Origin: an uncultured Actinomycetales bacterium
GTDB taxonomy: Bacteria > Actinomycetota > Actinomycetes > S36-B12
DNA length: 51,414 nt
Direction: 5' to 3'
Assembly: GCA_913063435.1 (NCBI GenBank)
Contig: CAJXYI010000015.1
Location: 1 to 51,414 of the forward strand
In this document: piece after piece, positions 24,293 through 34,640 of the stretch
How positions within the stretch are numbered: the stretch's first letter is position 1
Layout of the letters: the number at the start of each line of letters is the position of its first letter
Translations under genes and position numbers: made by a program
The notes under the pieces: model-generated
What the model was told of the DNA's origin: nothing
Seen by the model: the letters and a program-made list of their open reading frames with translations, nothing else
Databases searched by the model: none

Positions 24293-27200
24293 TCATGAAA
24301 TCTCGGCCACGAGGTCGCCGGCGTCCACCTGGTCACCGGTCGCGCAATGCACGGCAGCGACCGTACCCGCTCGGGATGCGGTGACCACCGACTCCATCTT
24401 CATCGCCTCGATCACCGCGAGACGATCCCCCGCCTCGACGGCATCGCCAGGGTTGACCAGCACGGTGATGACCCCGGGCACCGTGGTTCCCACCTGTCGT
24501 GGATCAGCCGGATCCAGCCGCCGGCGCGCTTCGCGTGTTCCGGTAGCCGACGCATCGAGCACCCGCAGGGCCCAGGGCTGCCCATTCGCCCACAGGTGCA
24601 CCCGGCGGTGGCCCGTCTCATCGACATCACCGATGGCATCGAGTTCGACGTACCAGGTCTGACCCGGTGCGACCTCGATGCTCTCCACTCGTCCGGGCTG
24701 CAGCCCGTACAGGTAGGGGATCGTGGGTATGACCGAGACATCACCGAATTCCTCGTGTGAGGCGACCAAGCCCGCGGCCTCAGCGGGCAGCATGAGCGCA
24801 GACAGCACCGCGCGACGTCGTTCGGCATCCGCACCGGCATCGTCGAGCAGCGCGAGGTCATCGGGATCGACGGTCGGGGGCGGTGGTGCGGGACGCGCTG
24901 CCGTGACCGCATCGGTGAACGGTTGCACGAATCCGCCTGCGGGGACACCCAACTGACCGTGCAGGAACGCCACAACGGATGCCGGCAGATCGAAACGTGC
25001 GCCGTCCGCCAGCAGCTCTTCGCGGGTGACCCCGGAGGTGACGAGCCACAGGGCGAGATCACCGACGACCTTCGACGATGGGGTGACCTTGACGGGGCGA
25101 CCGAGGATGAGATTGGCCTCGGCATAGGCATCAAGTACCTCATCGAAGCGATCACCGACGCCCAGCGCATCGGCCTGAGCCCGCAGATTCGATAGTTGAC
25201 CACCGGGCACCTCATGGCGATACACGCGAGTTTGCGGCGAGCGCTGACCGGCCTCGAACGGTGCATAGACATCTCGAACCGCCTCCCAGAACGGTTCCAG
25301 CGCAAGCACATCGGCGAGGTCCATACCGGTGTCGCGCTCGGTGTGCGCAACGGCGGCAACAAGTGCGCCCAGGCTGGGCTGGCTCCCTCCGGATGCCACC
25401 GGGGCACTGGCGCAATCGACACCGTCGACACCCGCCTGTGCTGCGGCGAGATACGTCGCTAGTTGTCCACCGGCGGTGTCATGGGTGTGCAGCCGGACCG
25501 GTACGTCGAAACGCTCGCGCAATGCCGTGATGAGCACCGTCGCCGCGGGTGCGCGCAGCAGACCGGCCATGTCCTTGATCACCAGACCGTGTACCCCGGC
25601 CCCGACGAGGTCGTCGGCCACACCGAGGTAGTAGTCCAGGGTGTAGGTCGTCTCGGTCGGATCGAGCAGATCGCCGGTGTAGCAGACCGCACCCTCGGCA
25701 TAGGCGCCAGCGTCGCGTGTCGCAGCGATGACATCGCGCATCTGCTCGATGTCATTGAGGGCATCGAAGATCCGCAGGATGTCGATGCCCGCCGCCACAG
25801 CCTCGGCGACGAATGCGGTGATCACCTGACGCGGATAGGGCGCGTAGCCGAGCAGATTGCGTCCGCGGATGAGCATCTGCAATGCGACATGCGGTGCAGC
25901 CTCGCGCAGCTGAACTAAACGACCCCAGGGGTCCTCGCGCAGGAATCGCAGCGATGCGTCGAAGGTGGCTCCACCCCAGCACTCCAACGACACCAGAGAG
26001 GGCAGCAGTTCAGCGGTGGCCTTGGCCCCGGCGATGAGGTCGACCGAGCGCACCCGGGTGGCCAACAGGGACTGATGTGCATCGCGCAACGAGGTATCCG
26101 TCACCGGCAGCGAGGTCCGTCCCCGCAAGTATCGGGCCAGTCCCTCAGGGCCCTCAGCGATCAGCAGATCCTTCGATCCGGCCTCCGGTGGTCGACTCGT
26201 GGCCGGCAGCAGGGATCGCGGATCGATGAGTTCCCGATCCGGTCGACCGTACGGGCGATTGACGGTGACGTCGGCGAGTTTGGTGAGCAGGCCAGAGCCA
26301 GGACCGCGCTGGGCTGCCTCCAGCAGCTGCGGATGCTCATCGAGGAAGGCGGTGGACAGTCGTGCCTCGAGGAAGTCGGTCTCGTCGAGCAGGGCGCGCA
26401 GGAATCCGACATTCGTCGACACCCCGCGGACTCGGAACTCATCGAGTCCGCGTCGCGCGCGGCGGGCGGCCTGCTGGAGATCGGCACCGCTGGTGGTCAT
26501 CTTCACCAGGAGCGAGTCGTAATACGGCGAGATCTCCGCCCCGGCATAGGTCGCGCCATCGAGACGGATCCCCGGACCACCGGGTGACCGATACGCCAGG
26601 ATCGTGCCTGTGCTCGGCCGGAAGTCCTCGGCTGGGTCCTCGGTGGTGAGGCGGCACTGGATCGCCGTGCGCGTCGGTCGCTGTGTCGGTTGGACCAATC
26701 CGAGTTCGGCGAGGGTCGCACCCGCTGCAATCTGCAATTGTGCGAGCACGAGATCGACGCCGGTGACTTCCTCGGTGACGGTGTGCTCGACCTGGATGCG
26801 GGGATTCATTTCGATGAACGCGTACCCGAAACCGCCGACGTGGTCCGCGGCGACCTCGCCCGGGTCCTCCCATACGAGAAACTCCACGGTCCCCGCCGAT
26901 GTATACCCCACACTGCGGGCGAAGGTGACGGCGTGCGCAGCGAGTCGGTCGAGCAGCGCCACCGGCAGCCCCGGTGCAGGTGCGATCTCGACGACCTTCT
27001 GGTGGCGGCGCTGCACCGAGCAGTCGCGTTCGAACAGATGGATGACCTCGCCTTCTGCATCGGCGAGGACCTGGATCTCCACATGGCGCGGGCGGGTGAT
27101 CGCCTGCTCGAGGAACACCGTCGGGTCGCCGAAGGCCGCCTCCGCCTCACGACTCGCCGATTCGATGGCCTCCGCGAAACCCTTGGCTGACTCGATCCGG

Positions 27201-27703
27201 CGCATCCCGCGACCACCGCCGCCTGCACTGGCCTTGATGAACAGGGGGAAACCCACGGCATCTGCGGCGGCGCGGGCCTCGTCCACCGATCGGATCGGCC
27301 CCGATGCAGCGAGGACCGGCACCCCCGCAGCGATCGCCGCCTCGCGGGCTCGCACCTTGTCACCGGTGAGGGACAGTGTCGCCGGCGTCGGTCCGACGAA
27401 CGTCAGGCCCGCATCGGCGCAGGCCTGGGCGAACGGTGCGCTCTCAGACAGGAATCCATAACCGGGGTAGACCGCGTCCGCACCTGCTTCGAGCGCGATG
27501 GCGATGAGGGTGTCGATATCGAGGTACGACCGCACCGGATGGCCCGGTTCGCCGACCTCGTATGCCCGATCGGCGATGAGACGGTGCAGCGCGGAGCGGT
27601 CCTCGGGAGCGTAGACGGCCACGGAAGTGACATCCATCTCCCGTGCGGCACGGGCAGCACGGATGGCGATCTCGCCCCGGTTGGCGATCAGCAACGTTCG
27701 CAC
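24293..27703 (-). CDS. pyc: Pyruvate carboxylase
   Basis: 1136 residues, the full length of single-chain enzymes. Biotin carboxylase domain (1 to about 450: IANRGEIAIRAARAAREM, ASAGGGGRGMR), carboxyltransferase domain (about 520-980: SLRDAHQSLLATR, HTHDTAGGQL) and C-terminal biotin domain with the biotinyl Lys1102 in EAMKMES. It makes oxaloacetate from pyruvate, bicarbonate and ATP. GTG 27703 follows a TAGGGT -10 box by six bases, a leaderless start. It is divergent from phosphoglucomutase and upstream of the OtsB-GH15 gene. With pyruvate phosphate dikinase at 41.4 kb it provides anaplerotic and gluconeogenic carbon flow. Confidence 0.96.
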   Translation of the reverse strand: MRTLLIANRGEIAIRAARAAREMDVTSVAVYAPEDRSALHRLIADRAYEVGEPGHPVRSYLDIDTLIAIALEAGADAVYPGYGFLSESAPFAQACADAGLTFVGPTPATLSLTGDKVRAREAAIAAGVPVLAASGPIRSVDEARAAADAVGFPLFIKASAGGGGRGMRRIESAKGFAEAIESASREAEAAFGDPTVFLEQAITRPRHVEIQVLADAEGEVIHLFERDCSVQRRHQKVVEIAPAPGLPVALLDRLAAHAVTFARSVGYTSAGTVEFLVWEDPGEVAADHVGGFGYAFIEMNPRIQVEHTVTEEVTGVDLVLAQLQIAAGATLAELGLVQPTQRPTRTAIQCRLTTEDPAEDFRPSTGTILAYRSPGGPGIRLDGATYAGAEISPYYDSLLVKMTTSGADLQQAARRARRGLDEFRVRGVSTNVGFLRALLDETDFLEARLSTAFLDEHPQLLEAAQRGPGSGLLTKLADVTVNRPYGRPDRELIDPRSLLPATSRPPEAGSKDLLIAEGPEGLARYLRGRTSLPVTDTSLRDAHQSLLATRVRSVDLIAGAKATAELLPSLVSLECWGGATFDASLRFLREDPWGRLVQLREAAPHVALQMLIRGRNLLGYAPYPRQVITAFVAEAVAAGIDILRIFDALNDIEQMRDVIAATRDAGAYAEGAVCYTGDLLDPTETTYTLDYYLGVADDLVGAGVHGLVIKDMAGLLRAPAATVLITALRERFDVPVRLHTHDTAGGQLATYLAAAQAGVDGVDCASAPVASGGSQPSLGALVAAVAHTERDTGMDLADVLALEPFWEAVRDVYAPFEAGQRSPQTRVYRHEVPGGQLSNLRAQADALGVGDRFDEVLDAYAEANLILGRPVKVTPSSKVVGDLALWLVTSGVTREELLADGARFDLPASVVAFLHGQLGVPAGGFVQPFTDAVTAARPAPPPPTVDPDDLALLDDAGADAERRRAVLSALMLPAEAAGLVASHEEFGDVSVIPTIPYLYGLQPGRVESIEVAPGQTWYVELDAIGDVDETGHRRVHLWANGQPWALRVLDASATGTREARRRLDPADPRQVGTTVPGVITVLVNPGDAVEAGDRLAVIEAMKMESVVTASRAGTVAAVHCATGDQVDAGDLVAEIS

Positions 27704-27709
27704 GAATTC

Positions 27710-27715
27710 ACCCTA
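27710..27715 (-). promoter_or_regulatory. -10 box (TAGGGT) of pyc
   Basis: Minus-strand TAGGGT ends six bases before GTG 27703, implying a leaderless pyc message. Confidence 0.5.
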
Positions 27716-27757
27716 GCGATACACGCCGGTCGCACAGAACCCGGCAAGATGGCCGTT

Positions 27758-29421
<1,664 letters not shown>

Positions 29422-29425
<4 letters not shown>

Positions 29426-30432
29426 CCGTCACCCGCACATCGATCACCGCGCCACGCCCTGACGGAACGAGCATCGACTTCGAAGCGATCGACGTCGACC
29501 TGGGTTCGCTCCGAGTTCAGTTGCTGACCCTGGGGGCCGCGATCAGAACCGTCGAAGTGCCTGATGCCCAAGGGGTTCTCGGGCACGTCCATCTGCACCT
29601 ACCCACCCCGGCCGACCATGCCGATCCGTCACGCAATCCGCACCTCGGCGGGACACTCGGGCGTTACGCCAATCGCATCGCACGAGCCCGATTCACCCTG
29701 GACGGCATCGAATATCGGCTCGATGCGAACAAGGATGGCAATACTCTCCACGGTGGTACGCGCGGATTCGATCGCTGCGTGTGGAATGTGGTCGACATCG
29801 TCGACGACGATGACCTGGCCACCATCACCATGGAACTGACCAGCCCCGACGGGGACATGGGGTTCCCGGGCACGGTTACCGCGCAGGCCACCTACGAGAT
29901 TTCCACCGACTCAATCACCATGGACTACTTCGCGGTCACCGATGCACTCACGGTGATCAGCATGGCCAATCACGGCTATTGGAATCTCGCCGGCTCCTCT
30001 TCCGTTTCCGCTCACTTCCTGCAGGTCCCGGCGAGCCGACGGCTCGTGACTGACGACACCGGGATCCCCGAGGGTGTCGATGACGTCGCCGACACCCTGT
30101 TCGATCTGCGCGATTCGAAGCACCTGGCGCCGATCATCGAATCCACCGGCGGCCTGGACACCTGCTACCTGCCCGACGGTGACGGCCTGCGTGTCGTAGC
30201 CGAACTTGCAGCACCCGGAGTCGGGCGCCGAATGCGCGTCAGCAGTGATGCACCGGGGCTCCAGGTGTACACCGGGAACGGCCTCGCGACACCCTTCGAG
30301 GTGCATCAGTCGGTATCCCTCGAGGCCCAGCGCGCACCCGACGCACCGAATCAACCCGAACTCGGTGAATGCCTCCTGCGACCCGGTGATCGCTACACCG
30401 CAACGACGATCCTGGAATTCTCCAACGCCTAG
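29422..30432 (+). CDS. galM: Aldose 1-epimerase (galactose mutarotase)
   Basis: 336 residues. Conserved stretches: LGRYANRIARARF, NTLHGGTRGFDRCVW (first catalytic His), MANHGYWNLAGSS (second His), and a Glu toward the C-terminus (FEVHQSVSLEAQ). It equilibrates the alpha and beta anomers of aldohexoses in the cytoplasm. The start ATG 29422 overlaps the pgm stop (ATGA) and has GGAGGAG upstream, so it is translationally coupled to pgm. Convergent with the kinase gene; the stop codons overlap. Confidence 0.93.
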
Positions 30433-31283
30433 TGGGGTCTACGCGCAAGCGTCTGCGCCAGAGCCAGCGGGGCACCGTGCACGAGGTCGTATTCGTCGAG
30501 CATTCGCGCCTCGGCGATGACCGCACCTGCGAGCGCCCAGGCGAACACACGATCCCGATCATCCCCGGTCACCTCCGCGATGATGTCGATGCGCCTTCGA
30601 GTGCGCCGCACGAGCGGAGCACCCGACATGCCACGAGCATCGATCACGTCACTTCCCAGCAGCAGGCTCTCCGGTGCCACCAGCACGGCAACGGTCTCAA
30701 AGCACGCATCCCCCAACCAGCCGTGTGGATCGATCACCTTCCATTGGTGCGCATCGCCGTGAACCTGCCGCGCGATATTGCGATGTTGCAGGTCACCGTG
30801 GAGCACACACTCATCGGGCGAACTCACCAGTTCCTCGCCGAGGCGGAGCGCGGCATCACGCAACGCAGCCGGCAGGCGCGGATCTCGACACCGTCGCAGC
30901 GGTTCGAGAACGCCATCGAGCCGGGGCAGCGGCGACGTTGCATCAGCTTCGGCATTCTGACCGATCCGCATGGCGGTGATCAGTTCGGCGACGATGCGGG
31001 TTGCCGTATCGTCATCGACACGCGCCAAAGGCCGCAGGTCATCACCGGGCAGCACGCGGCCCGTGATCAGTTCCGCTGCAGTCGCATCGATTTCGACGAT
31101 GTCGATCAGTTCAACCGCGGTACTCCCCAGACCGGTCAGTGCGCGTGCCTCGCGCCGCAGGTCGACACGTCGCCCTGTCTTGACGACGACGTAGCGACCC
31201 TCACGTCGCTCGAAGCGCACATGCGGATGACCCGGGGCTGATGCGGGGCTCGCACCGCTCGCTGCCGGAGGACTATCGGTCAC
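30429..31283 (-). CDS. StrB/APH(6)-like small-molecule kinase
   Basis: 284 residues. The kinase core shows the Brenner motif VLHGDLQHRNIARQ (H-G-D-x-x-x-x-N) and the metal-binding VIDPHGWLGDACFETV (D-P), the form found in aminoglycoside 6-phosphotransferase and hydroxyurea kinase relatives (PF04655). It may phosphorylate an aminoglycoside, hydroxyurea or an unrelated metabolite; resistance is not proven. GTG 31283 overlaps the stop of the upstream quinone oxidoreductase (GTGA), placing it last in a four-gene operon. Confidence 0.82.
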   Translation of the reverse strand: MTDSPPAASGASPASAPGHPHVRFERREGRYVVVKTGRRVDLRREARALTGLGSTAVELIDIVEIDATAAELITGRVLPGDDLRPLARVDDDTATRIVAELITAMRIGQNAEADATSPLPRLDGVLEPLRRCRDPRLPAALRDAALRLGEELVSSPDECVLHGDLQHRNIARQVHGDAHQWKVIDPHGWLGDACFETVAVLVAPESLLLGSDVIDARGMSGAPLVRRTRRRIDIIAEVTGDDRDRVFAWALAGAVIAEARMLDEYDLVHGAPLALAQTLARRPH

Positions 31284-32260
31284 CGGGGGAATTCGAGTAC
31301 GACCTTGCCGAGGGCCTGCCGGGATTCGAGCAACTCGTACGCGGTGATCGCACCGTCGAGTGGGACCTGGTGACCGACCTTCGGTCGCACCCCCTGCTCG
31401 AGCAACTGACCGACCGCATCACCGATCGCACGGAAGGCCACCGGATCCTGGCGGACGAATGCGCCCCATCCGGCACCGACGACATCGAGGTTGTTCAACA
31501 GGAGCCGATTGACGCGAACCTGTGGGATGTCTCCTGCGGTGAAGCCGAGGACGACGTAGCGACCCTGGGTTCGCAGAAGACGCAGCGAGTCGGTCGTGCG
31601 ATCACCGCCCACGGGATCGCAGATGATATCCACGCCACCGGGTGCGATCTCGCGCACCGATGCCGCCCAATGATCATCCGCCAGAACCGTATGATGAGCC
31701 CCAGCCCCGCGCGCGAAATCCGCCTTGTGCTCAGTGGACACCACGGCGATCACCTGCGCCCCTAGCGCTGCAGCGATACTCACCAGGCAACTCCCCAGGC
31801 CTCCGGCTGCGCCATGCACGACCACGGTTTCGCCCGATTGCAGTCGTCCGCGCATTGCGAGGGCGAAATATGCCGTGTGCATATTCAAGATCGTGGCGGC
31901 TCCCTCGGCGAAATCCATGCCGTCGGGGAGCACGAACGTCATGGCCGCCGGAGCAATAGCGATCTCAGCCTGCCCCCCGACGTTAGTGAACGCCATCACC
32001 CGATCCCCCACGGCGAAGCCACTATCCGGTGGGGCTTCGCGAATAACGCCGGCCGCCTCCAAACCGGGAACGAAAGGCAGTTCCGGCGAATGCTGATACA
32101 ACCCGCGGGTCTGCAGCAGTTCGGGGAAGGACACTCCGGCCGCGTGCACATCGAGGGCCACAACCGGGCCACCGAGCTCGTGCGTCGAGCCCGGCTCCTC
32201 GACATCGCGGATGGTGATCGAGGCGGGACCCGAGTGTTCACTGATGACGACGGCGCGCAT
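31280..32260 (-). CDS. NADPH:quinone oxidoreductase-type zinc-independent alcohol dehydrogenase family protein
   Basis: 326 residues of the medium-chain dehydrogenase superfamily. The N-terminal GroES-like fold (GVSFPELLQTRGLY, FVPGLEAAGVI) lacks the cysteines of zinc-dependent enzymes. The Rossmann motif VVVHGAAGGLGSCLVSIAAALGAQVIAV points to NAD(P)H binding; the QOR subgroup reduces quinones or enones. It starts 23 bases inside the 3' end of the MFS gene and ends in a four-base overlap with the kinase gene, so it is tightly coupled to both. Confidence 0.88.
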   Translation of the reverse strand: MRAVVISEHSGPASITIRDVEEPGSTHELGGPVVALDVHAAGVSFPELLQTRGLYQHSPELPFVPGLEAAGVIREAPPDSGFAVGDRVMAFTNVGGQAEIAIAPAAMTFVLPDGMDFAEGAATILNMHTAYFALAMRGRLQSGETVVVHGAAGGLGSCLVSIAAALGAQVIAVVSTEHKADFARGAGAHHTVLADDHWAASVREIAPGGVDIICDPVGGDRTTDSLRLLRTQGRYVVLGFTAGDIPQVRVNRLLLNNLDVVGAGWGAFVRQDPVAFRAIGDAVGQLLEQGVRPKVGHQVPLDGAITAYELLESRQALGKVVLEFPR

Positions 32261-33461
32261 GCGCAGATCCTCCCACGACTCCTGCGATCAGCACGAGCCC
32301 TGCGGCAGCAGCCACCGTTGCAGCCAATCCCGCACGAATGCCCACCCCCTGGGCGACCAGGCCGACGACAAGGGGTGAAAGGACGAAACCCAAGCGCGAG
32401 AACCAGGAGATCACCGCGATCCCCATGGCTGCAGAGACGCCGGGCAATTGCGAAGCTGCCTGCATTGCCGCGGGGAACAGTGTTGCCACACCCAGTCCGG
32501 AGACTCCAGACGCGATGATGAACGCTGCGGCGCTCCCCTCCGCAAGCGCCAAGGCCATGGCCACCGCAACCAGCACCATCGATGCCCGAACGACGACCGC
32601 TTGGCCATAGCGGTCGACGATCCGGTCGCCGAGGAAACGTCCGATCGTCATCGTCGACGTCATCACGAGATAGGCGATCGCGATCACGGTCGCGCTCGCG
32701 GTCAATTCCTCCAGGTATACCGATCCCCAACGGACGGGCACATCCTCGACAGTGACAGCGAGCATGATGAAGGCGATCAACGCCAGGCCACCGCCGCGCA
32801 GCATCGTCATCGTCGGGGTACGGCGGTGGTGGAGTCGCGGCTGGAGTCGGGGCTGATCCGGACGTGATTCGATCGGGATGTCCACACTGTCCACTCGCCA
32901 GGCGATGGCGATGGCGATCGCGGCAAGCACCACGATCACGATCGTCAGCACCGGCAGGGATATGCCGACTACTGCCGAGCCAGCACCCAGTCCACTGCCG
33001 ATGATGGTGGCGAGCGACCACCAACCGTGGAAGGAGTTGACGATCGTGCGCCGGTAGGCCGACTGGATCTGCAGGGCTCGGGTGTTCATGCCGGCATCCA
33101 TCACCGCATCGGCGGCCAGCAAAACGAAGAAGCCGAGGGCGAGTGCGATCCCGCTGGTGGCGAAACCGATGATGATGAGACCGGGTAGGCCGAGCAGGCC
33201 CATCACGCCGGTCGTGACAACAGCACCCCACCGGTGCACCAGCACCCCGGCAATCGGTCCGACGACCAGCCCACCGGCCGTCCCCAATGCGAGCGCTATC
33301 CCAAGGCCGGCGTCATCCAAGCCTGCACGCTGTTGGATCTCGGCCAGTCGCGGCAGGATCGAGAATCCGACGACTCCATTGATCGCGAAGAATGCGATCG
33401 TCGCGATGCGTGCTCGACGCAACAGGGCGAGTCTTCTCGCATCCGGGATCGATGCGGTCAT
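32238..33461 (-). CDS. MFS transporter
   Basis: 407 residues with about twelve hydrophobic segments. A central cytoplasmic loop (about 195-220, ESRPDQPRLQPRLHHRRT) separates two six-helix halves. The sequence suits the DHA/sugar-type MFS group with YbjJ-like features (GVVGFSILPRLAEIQQRAGL, NSFHGWWSLATIIG); the FHGWWSLG pattern is typical of that family. Substrate unknown; export of the compound modified by the neighbouring genes is possible. ATG 33461 overlaps the MalY stop by four bases. Confidence 0.88.
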   Translation of the reverse strand: MTASIPDARRLALLRRARIATIAFFAINGVVGFSILPRLAEIQQRAGLDDAGLGIALALGTAGGLVVGPIAGVLVHRWGAVVTTGVMGLLGLPGLIIIGFATSGIALALGFFVLLAADAVMDAGMNTRALQIQSAYRRTIVNSFHGWWSLATIIGSGLGAGSAVVGISLPVLTIVIVVLAAIAIAIAWRVDSVDIPIESRPDQPRLQPRLHHRRTPTMTMLRGGGLALIAFIMLAVTVEDVPVRWGSVYLEELTASATVIAIAYLVMTSTMTIGRFLGDRIVDRYGQAVVVRASMVLVAVAMALALAEGSAAAFIIASGVSGLGVATLFPAAMQAASQLPGVSAAMGIAVISWFSRLGFVLSPLVVGLVAQGVGIRAGLAATVAAAAGLVLIAGVVGGSAHARRRHQ

Positions 33462-34618
33462 TTCCTAAATCTGGTAACGGCGTCGGACATGCGCTGCACG
33501 ATCTCGACGACGATCCGCGGATCGGTGGCGACGTTGACCCGCACGAACCCCTTACCGACATCGCCATACAGGTGCCCGGCATTGAACGCCACCCGGCCAC
33601 GCTCGAGGAACACTGCCGCGGGATCGTCACCGAGGTCCAGTGGCCGACAGTCCAGCCAGGCCAGATAGGTCGCGGCAGGTGCGTGGAAGCCGATCTCGGG
33701 AAGCGCTGCAGCCAATTCCTGTTGGAGCAACTTCATATTGGCGGCGAGCAGCGCGACAGTGTCGCCCAACCACGCATCACCTTCGCGATAGGCCGCGATG
33801 CTCGCGATAACGCCGAGGTGGCCGGTGCCGTAGGTGACCTCGATGGGAATGGCATCCCGCAGCCGCTGTGCGGTCTTCGCACTGCCCGCCACCATCTGTG
33901 CGCACTTCAACCCCGCAAGGTTGAACGCCTTGGAAGCTGACACGAGAGCAACATCGGGTGCGGTCAGTTCGGCATCGATGGACAGATACGGCGTGAACGG
34001 TTCCTCCCCCCAGGTCAGGGGGGCCCAGATTTCGTCGCTGATGACGGTCACACCATGCTCGCGTGCGAGTTCGGCGACCGTGCGAAGCGTCTGGACATCG
34101 GCGACGTAACCGGTGGGATTGTGCGGATGGCACATCAAGAACGCGGTGACCTCGGGGCGCGCGAACGACGCGGCCAGACCCTCGAGATCGTAGGCACCGT
34201 CGCGCAGCGGTACCTCGACGATGCCGCGTTTGGCGATGGACCGTGTGACGTTGAAGAACGGGGGATAGATCGGCGGCGTGATGACCACCGAGTCCCGATC
34301 ACCGGTGAGCGCGCGCATCGACTCGGCCATCCCGGTGAGCACGTCTTGCACGACGACGACATGCTCAACCGGGAACGACCATCCGGTGTGACGATCACTG
34401 AACTGGACCAGGACCTCGGGCAGGTCACCATTCCAGCGATAGCCGGTGTCCCCCCGGTCGATCGCACCATGCAACGCCTGAGCGACGCAGGGTGCGAGAT
34501 CGAGGTCCATCTCGGCGATCCACGCCGGCAGCACGTCGGCGTCGTACGCGCGCCATTTCGCACTCGTGCGCGCAGAGCGAAGACGTTCGATACCCGTGTT
34601 TTCGCGATCGCCGATCAT
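33458..34618 (-). CDS. MalY/PatB-type PLP-dependent C-S lyase (aminotransferase class I/II fold)
   Basis: 386 residues. Fold-type I features: AEMDLDLAPCV, TPPIYPPFFNV, HPHNPTGYV (substrate and PLP contacts), SDEIWAPL, and PLP-binding Lys230 in SASKAFNLAGLK. The PIYPPFF and AFNLAGLK motifs mark MalY/PatB cystathionine beta-lyases, which split C-S bonds to give pyruvate, ammonia and a thiol. ATG 34618 follows a TACGAT -10 box by six bases, a leaderless start; the frame's upstream extension is not supported. It is first of the operon MalY-MFS-QOR-kinase and lies just downstream of the CstB-like gene on the same strand. Confidence 0.9.
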   Translation of the reverse strand: MIGDRENTGIERLRSARTSAKWRAYDADVLPAWIAEMDLDLAPCVAQALHGAIDRGDTGYRWNGDLPEVLVQFSDRHTGWSFPVEHVVVVQDVLTGMAESMRALTGDRDSVVITPPIYPPFFNVTRSIAKRGIVEVPLRDGAYDLEGLAASFARPEVTAFLMCHPHNPTGYVADVQTLRTVAELAREHGVTVISDEIWAPLTWGEEPFTPYLSIDAELTAPDVALVSASKAFNLAGLKCAQMVAGSAKTAQRLRDAIPIEVTYGTGHLGVIASIAAYREGDAWLGDTVALLAANMKLLQQELAAALPEIGFHAPAATYLAWLDCRPLDLGDDPAAVFLERGRVAFNAGHLYGDVGKGFVRVNVATDPRIVVEIVQRMSDAVTRFRK

Positions 34619-34624
34619 GCGCCG

Positions 34625-34630
34625 ATCGTA
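34625..34630 (-). promoter_or_regulatory. -10 box (TACGAT) of the MalY operon
   Basis: Minus-strand TACGAT ends six bases before ATG 34618, so the MalY-MFS-QOR-kinase operon probably has its own leaderless promoter, separate from the CstB-like gene 22 bases upstream. Confidence 0.5.
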
Positions 34631-34640
34631 GGTGGTGCGC

